Part shown: piece after piece, positions 59,760-64,000 of the stretch
Layout of the letters: each line of letters starts with the position of its first letter
Position numbering within the stretch: the first letter of the stretch is position 1
DNA from: Runella sp.
Lineage (GTDB): Bacteria > Bacteroidota > Bacteroidia > Cytophagales > Spirosomataceae
Reading direction: 5' to 3'
Length of the DNA stretch: 64,000 nt
Assembly (NCBI RefSeq): GCF_027484545.1
Contig: NZ_JAIXST010000212.1
Location: 1 to 64,000, forward strand
Translations under genes and position numbers: made by a program
Notes under the pieces: generated by a model
Told to the model about the DNA's origin: nothing
The model's database searches: none
The model's input: the letters and a program-made list of their open reading frames with translations, nothing else

Positions 59760-61010
59760 ATGTCAACACTTACTGTTTTTTATGTCAAACTAGTATTGGT
59801 GATAGCCTCATCAATAGTGGTTTGGTTAGGAGCGCGTGCCGATTCGTTTTGGAAAAAATTAGAAGAAAATCAACGAGGCGCAGCAGTCATTGGAATTGGA
59901 TTGTTAGTTTGTCGGCTACTGCCCTTCATTGCTATTTATTTGGTGCTTCATCAAACACCGCGCGGTGATGTTCCTTTCTTTTGGGGAAAAGCAACTGTAG
60001 CTTACAAATGGGGTTTGGTCTATCGGGATTTTGCTTCTTACCATGCTCCCCTGTTTTCTTACATTATTACCCTGCCGCTTCTGTTGTGGTACAGTTCCAA
60101 AGCCATCGTATTGCTGATGGTTTTGATTGAGGCTGCGATTGTTTGGGGAACCTATCGTACTTACCGAACTATAAAAACAGATACGCTTAAATCAGTTGTG
60201 TTGTATTTAGTTTTGTCAGGACCTATGATCATGGTGATCCTTGGCGGACAGGAAGATATTTGGCTGTGGGGCATAGCAGTGTGGATGTTGTATTATTATC
60301 GTCGTACCAAAGATGATGGTTTGGGATTAGGAACGCGTTTTTCGGTGGGGTTGCTTACCATTAAAGTTACGTTTGGATTTTGGCTTTTTCCCCTGTGGTT
60401 TTTGCTCAAAAAACAAGGAATGTTTCTCTTGGGAATGATTGTTGTAGGCGTTCCTTCGCTGGTACTTTTATACGCAGTAATGGGATTGGATTTTTTGATG
60501 CCATTACAAATGACGGCTAATCTCCTGACTCCTAATCTTTTTACGGTTTTTCGCCCGCTTATTACCGCCATCTCTGGACATGGACCTGATTTGGCCTTTT
60601 TTAGCTGGGCAGGGTTGGCGCTTACCCTTTCTGTAGCTACTTGGATAACGTATCAGGCTCGAAATAAATCATTAAGTCAAGGCTTGCCTTTGGCGTTTTT
60701 GGCTACGTATGTTGCCATGACCATTTTCCAGTCTTCGTCGGTGGGTTACTATGCTTTTACGTATATGTTGCCTTTGATTTTGGAATTAGTTGATTGGAAA
60801 AATCGTCGAGATGTGGCCATTTTGTTATTTTTTAATGCGTTACTTGTGGTACAGCCTTTCCTGTTTACTCACTTAGGTAATCCTACTTACGATGATATTT
60901 CGTTAATCTCCAATCCTTTATTTTTATTGGAATATACCTTACAGATTTTAAATGTCGCTTGTTTTGGGTGGTATTTGTTGAAAGTATATCAGAAAGCCAC
61001 CACGCACTAA
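59760..61010 (+). CDS. Polytopic GT-C-like membrane protein A
   Basis: 416 residues, about 10-11 hydrophobic helices. In the first outer loop, DVPFFWGKATVAYKWGLVYRDFASYHAPLFSYI has the acidic and Tyr/Asp features of GT-C transferases. It is clearly paralogous to the next gene (VYRDF.xY.P.F.Y and KAIxLLMxLxEx). Probably a lipid-linked-sugar transferase or flippase-type protein. Third in a run after the methyltransferase. Confidence 0.65.
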   Translation: MSTLTVFYVKLVLVIASSIVVWLGARADSFWKKLEENQRGAAVIGIGLLVCRLLPFIAIYLVLHQTPRGDVPFFWGKATVAYKWGLVYRDFASYHAPLFSYIITLPLLLWYSSKAIVLLMVLIEAAIVWGTYRTYRTIKTDTLKSVVLYLVLSGPMIMVILGGQEDIWLWGIAVWMLYYYRRTKDDGLGLGTRFSVGLLTIKVTFGFWLFPLWFLLKKQGMFLLGMIVVGVPSLVLLYAVMGLDFLMPLQMTANLLTPNLFTVFRPLITAISGHGPDLAFFSWAGLALTLSVATWITYQARNKSLSQGLPLAFLATYVAMTIFQSSSVGYYAFTYMLPLILELVDWKNRRDVAILLFFNALLVVQPFLFTHLGNPTYDDISLISNPLFLLEYTLQILNVACFGWYLLKVYQKATTH

Positions 61011-61024
61011 TCCTCCGCCAGAGC

Positions 61025-62269
61025 ATGTTTGTTATTGTTGCCAAGACCATTATCTCCCTGATTTGTGCAGGTTTAGTCATTGCGATATTGGTTTATCGTC
61101 AGGTCATTGAGAAATGGTTGGCGCAGTACAACGAACGTTTGGTATTGGCAGGAGCTTGGTCGATTACACGTTTGCTTCCTTTTCTTCTGATATTCGTTGT
61201 TTTAGACTTTACTCCGTTTTCCGATTTAGACGGTTTTTTTGGACAGGCCCGCGAAGCGGTACAACTTAAAATGGTGTATCGGGATTTCCACTGTATGTAT
61301 TCTCCCGTTTTTCCGTACCTCAATGCGCTGGCACTTTGGTTTTGGATGGACAAAAAAGCCATTATTCTACTGATGATTTTAATGGAAGGCCTGGCGCTTT
61401 GGACTACTAACCATTTTTATGAAAAACAACTGTCAAAACCCGAACGACTTTATCGAAGCCTGATTTATTTGTTGTCGCCGGGTTCTTTGGTTTTTTGTGT
61501 GTTGGGAGGGCAGGAAGACGAATGGATGTGGTTGATGTTGGTGGGGGCTTATTTGGTATGGCAACGTACCCAGCGCGTTGAATGGTTTGGAGCAGGGCTG
61601 GTGGTTGGATTTATGTTTACCAAAGCTGTGTTTATTTTAGTAGGTCCTGCGTTGTTATTGTTAGTGCCTAAACCCATCAGATGGATCGGGTCAGCGGCAA
61701 TAGTTGGTTTAATTTGCTTAGCTATTTTAATTCATTACACCGAGTGGCTTTGGTTGGATCAGCCATTGCACGAAGCTGCCACGCTCCGCGCTCCTAATTG
61801 GCTGTCAGTTCTTAATCCTTTGACTTTTAATGTATTGAATGCAGGAGCCAAAGGTTGGAATTGGATTGGGTTGCTTGCTACGATGGGCGGTGGCACATGG
61901 TTGGCCTATCAAGTTCGTCATTTAGATTTTCCTCGTGCTTTTTCGGCGGTATTCGTTGTGATTTTTGCTACGATGATGGTAGCTCAACAGAGTGCTTACA
62001 GTAATTATATTTTCATTTTTTTGCTTCCTCTTACATTTGTTTGGATTGATTTTAGAAATCGGAAAGAAGTGAGTTGGTTTCTGGTTTTTAACGTACTTTC
62101 GGTCGTCCACCCTTCCCTTTGGTGGCGACTCAAAAGCCCCTATTATGAATCACCTGCCGCTATTTTGGCGCAGCCAATTTATGGATTAGACTATGCTTTG
62201 CAGGTGGGGGTTGTTATCTGCACCGTCTATTTTCTTCGGTTTGTGTGGAAGAAGGCATTGGTTTTTTAA
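61025..62269 (+). CDS. Polytopic GT-C-like membrane protein B, paralogue of A
   Basis: 414 residues from the ATG at 61025; the TTG at 60959 used by the track overlaps gene A. Same layout: FSDLDGFFGQAREAVQLKMVYRDFHCMYSPVFPYL. Fourteen bp after the stop of gene A, so a tandem duplication that has diverged. Function as for A. Confidence 0.65.
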   Translation: MFVIVAKTIISLICAGLVIAILVYRQVIEKWLAQYNERLVLAGAWSITRLLPFLLIFVVLDFTPFSDLDGFFGQAREAVQLKMVYRDFHCMYSPVFPYLNALALWFWMDKKAIILLMILMEGLALWTTNHFYEKQLSKPERLYRSLIYLLSPGSLVFCVLGGQEDEWMWLMLVGAYLVWQRTQRVEWFGAGLVVGFMFTKAVFILVGPALLLLVPKPIRWIGSAAIVGLICLAILIHYTEWLWLDQPLHEAATLRAPNWLSVLNPLTFNVLNAGAKGWNWIGLLATMGGGTWLAYQVRHLDFPRAFSAVFVVIFATMMVAQQSAYSNYIFIFLLPLTFVWIDFRNRKEVSWFLVFNVLSVVHPSLWWRLKSPYYESPAAILAQPIYGLDYALQVGVVICTVYFLRFVWKKALVF

Positions 62270-62270
62270 G

Positions 62271-62278
62271 TACCTTTG
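62271..62278 (+). promoter_or_regulatory. -7 promoter element for nusB
   Basis: TACCTTTG fits TAnnTTTG, 63 bp before the nusB ATG and just past the preceding stop. Confidence 0.4.
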
Positions 62279-62340
62279 CGGCTGGAAACACAAGCAAGTT
62301 CTTTTCCTTGCTGCTTATTTGTACAAACTCTCAGGACTGA

Positions 62341-63513
62341 ATGTTAAGTCGAAGACATCTCCGTATAAAGGTTTTACAGAGCCTTTATGCCCTTCAAGCT
62401 GCCCGTGAGGCAGATTATCAATTGGCCATAGATTTCATTACGGAGTCGTTTAAGCCCAATCTCAACACCATGACTCCGCAAGACCCCGTCAAGCTGGAGG
62501 GAATGCGAAAAATCACTACACTTTTATTGGATGAACACCATCGGAAAGGTGAAATCTCCAACGATGAAGATGCCCCTACGGAGGCCATTGTTACCGCAAA
62601 AAATGCCCTCAAATACTACTTAGACCTATTTCGGAAAGATAAGCAGCGCATTGCGAAGCAATTAACGCCCGAAGTAGAAGCTATTCACAATACGTATTTG
62701 CTGTTGTTACAACTTTTTATTGAGTTCGGAAGCTTTTCGCAAGCCGAACGCGAACGCCAATACGATGACCCTGACAATAATCCTATTGCCAAAGCGGCGG
62801 GTTTTGACACTAATCGTGTTGTGATTGCGTTGACAGAAAGCAAGGGCCTGCAAAATGAATTTATTCGTAAAGGAATTATGTGGGGAAATGAAGTGAACGG
62901 TTTGATTCGTAAGTTGTTTCGCGATGTGTTCCGCCAAGACGAGGCTTATCGGGCGTATTGTGCTCAGAAAGAGCATACGGTCGAAGAAGATCAGCAACTG
63001 ATGCAACATGCGCTTCGGGAAGTGATTTTGAAGAACGAGGAAGTCATCAGTTTCTTTGAATTAAAAGATTTGTATTGGAGCGAGAATGGCGATTTGGCCC
63101 GTAAAATGGTGAGTAAAACACTGAAATCCGCTACCGAGCCTGATGGTGTATTGCTGGTACCCCTTACCGACGATTGGGAGGAAGATCGTTATTTTATGGA
63201 GGAACTGTTTGAACAAACAGTGACTTACAATGACGAGTACGAAGGTTATATTGCAGAACCCCTTAAAAACTGGGATGTAGAGCGACTTTCGGCCATGGAT
63301 TATCTGATTCTGAAAATGAGCGTTTCGGAAATGATTAACTTTCCAGGAATTCCCGTAAAAGTGACAATAAATGAAGCAATTGAAATCGCTAAAGAATATA
63401 GTACGCCAAAAAGTGGTAAATTTGTGAACGGAATTTTAGATACTCTCTCTAAAAATCTCATCAAAGAAGGTAAAATTCGGAAAAGTGGGAGAGGACTGTT
63501 GGACAATAAATAA
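62341..63513 (+). CDS. nusB: Transcription antitermination factor NusB (long form)
   Basis: 390 residues. The N-terminus MLSRRHLRIKVLQSLYALQA is the start of the NusB fold, and the recognised NusB core is at the C-terminus (WDVERLSAMDYLILKMSVSEMINFPGIPVKVTINEAIEIAKEYSTPKSGKFVNGILD, read in parts). The middle is an added acidic, helical region. Long NusB is normal in this phylum. It supports rRNA antitermination with NusE. Confidence 0.93.
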   Translation: MLSRRHLRIKVLQSLYALQAAREADYQLAIDFITESFKPNLNTMTPQDPVKLEGMRKITTLLLDEHHRKGEISNDEDAPTEAIVTAKNALKYYLDLFRKDKQRIAKQLTPEVEAIHNTYLLLLQLFIEFGSFSQAERERQYDDPDNNPIAKAAGFDTNRVVIALTESKGLQNEFIRKGIMWGNEVNGLIRKLFRDVFRQDEAYRAYCAQKEHTVEEDQQLMQHALREVILKNEEVISFFELKDLYWSENGDLARKMVSKTLKSATEPDGVLLVPLTDDWEEDRYFMEELFEQTVTYNDEYEGYIAEPLKNWDVERLSAMDYLILKMSVSEMINFPGIPVKVTINEAIEIAKEYSTPKSGKFVNGILDTLSKNLIKEGKIRKSGRGLLDNK

Positions 63514-63520
63514 TAAAACA

Positions 63521-63823
63521 ATGAACAATTCAGCAAGAACGTTAATCGCTTTTTTGGCGGGAGTAGCCACGGGAGCAGCAGTAGGGATTTTGTACGCGCC
63601 TGCCGAAGGGCAAGTGACCCGTGACAAACTCTCTTATCGACTTTCCAAGTACCGCGACCAATTACAGGCACTTATTTCAGACTTATTGGAAGGGAAAGAT
63701 TTGCCCGAAAGCATGGCAAAATCAGAAGGCCAAAAAGTAGTAACGGATGCCCGTGAAAAAGCCGAACGTTTGCTCGAAGATGTAGATCGTTTGATGGCAC
63801 AAATCAAAGGACAGTCTGCTTAG
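63521..63823 (+). CDS. YtxH domain protein
   Basis: 100 residues from the ATG at 63521 (MNNSARTLIAFLAGVATGAAVGILYAPAEG), 7 bp after nusB. One membrane helix with the glycine-rich YtxH turn GAAVGILYAPAEG, then a soluble coiled-coil-like tail. The function is unknown; often linked to stress or envelope. Confidence 0.8.
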   Translation: MNNSARTLIAFLAGVATGAAVGILYAPAEGQVTRDKLSYRLSKYRDQLQALISDLLEGKDLPESMAKSEGQKVVTDAREKAERLLEDVDRLMAQIKGQSA

Positions 63824-63898
63824 TCGTTGTTAAGTTTGGGGTTTTGAGTTTATGGTTTATTACCCAAATAATATAACATTTAACTATTTCACTTGCAA

Positions 63899-64000
63899 AT
63901 GAAACGTTTGTTTTTTTTAGTGTTGCCTTTATTGGGATTGTTTGCCTGCGGAAGCAATCAGGACAAGTCGGCTACGAGCAGCTTGGAAGATAAACTTCCC
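63899..64000 (+). CDS. Lipoprotein, partial at the window end
   Basis: Starts MKRLFFLVLPLLGLFACGSNQ; lipobox LFAC gives a lipoprotein. Only 34 codons are in the window; too little to name. Confidence 0.7.
   Translation, partial: MKRLFFLVLPLLGLFACGSNQDKSATSSLEDKLP

Overview
The window is a chromosomal segment from a member of the Bacteroidota, most likely Cytophagales (Runella/Spirosoma/Dyadobacter-like). The main pointers are promoters of the TTG-N20-TAnnTTTG type, a tmRNA tag ending GEYSYAMAA, TonB-dependent receptors with a carboxypeptidase-like N-terminal domain, a DUF1599/BT_3928-like/aroK gene run, a long NusB, Mpl-type muropeptide ligase, and many family-typical DUFs (DUF2911, DUF3347, DUF6702). 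No rRNA or tRNA genes and no CRISPR array were found.

Layout. 0-19.7 kb is mostly housekeeping and catabolic core: a broken TPR lipoprotein gene, sixA, a GT-C-like membrane protein, prfC, beta-phosphoglucomutase, PIG-L deacetylase, two SGNH/SASA esterases, an FMO, a Uma2 nuclease, a HAD phosphatase, a XisI/XisH pair, an APH-like kinase, mpl, tsaB and an 8-bladed propeller lipoprotein. 19.73-20.1 kb is the tmRNA gene ssrA. 20.1-25.35 kb is a 5.24-kb integrative element inserted exactly at the 3' end of ssrA. All its genes are on the minus strand: tyrosine integrase, a possible RteC-like protein, an excisionase-type HTH protein, a small unknown, and a replication initiator resembling the filamentous-phage gene II/X family. 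Its non-coding end carries paired 10-bp iterons, twin C-tract/hairpin modules and integrase arm-type repeats. The original ssrA terminator sits displaced beyond attR, and the element supplies a replacement.

25.4-32.2 kb is an accessory, defence-like stretch: a YoeB toxin-antitoxin pair, a single-chain type IIG restriction-modification enzyme, a HigBA pair bracketed by a duplicate of the RM gene's 3' end, and a nucleotidyltransferase-like gene with small partners, two of these loci disturbed by a GC-rich mini-hairpin. 32.3-39.2 kb holds an SMP-30 protein, cspA, a large secreted alpha/beta hydrolase, and an overlapping pair of P-loop ATPases whose promoter region has five TTGCA boxes at alternating 14/13-bp spacing.

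39.3-47.8 kb is a copper-homeostasis cluster on the minus strand: HYC_CC_PP-like protein, AraC regulator with a metal-binding-like N-terminus, DUF3347, YncE-like propeller, DUF2911, multicopper oxidase fused to a CopB-like barrel, TonB receptor and periplasmic HMA protein. 47.9-64 kb returns to core genes: rplT/rpmI, DUF6702, rseP, dxr, a pectin/fucose-type esterase and GH95 pair, folP, DUF1599, a BT_3928-like protein, aroK, a methyltransferase, two paralogous membrane proteins, nusB, a YtxH protein, and the start of a lipoprotein cut by the window end.

Scattered through the core are degenerate 7-bp (once 8-bp) tandem-repeat arrays, mostly arranged as inverted halves, several ending directly at a start codon.
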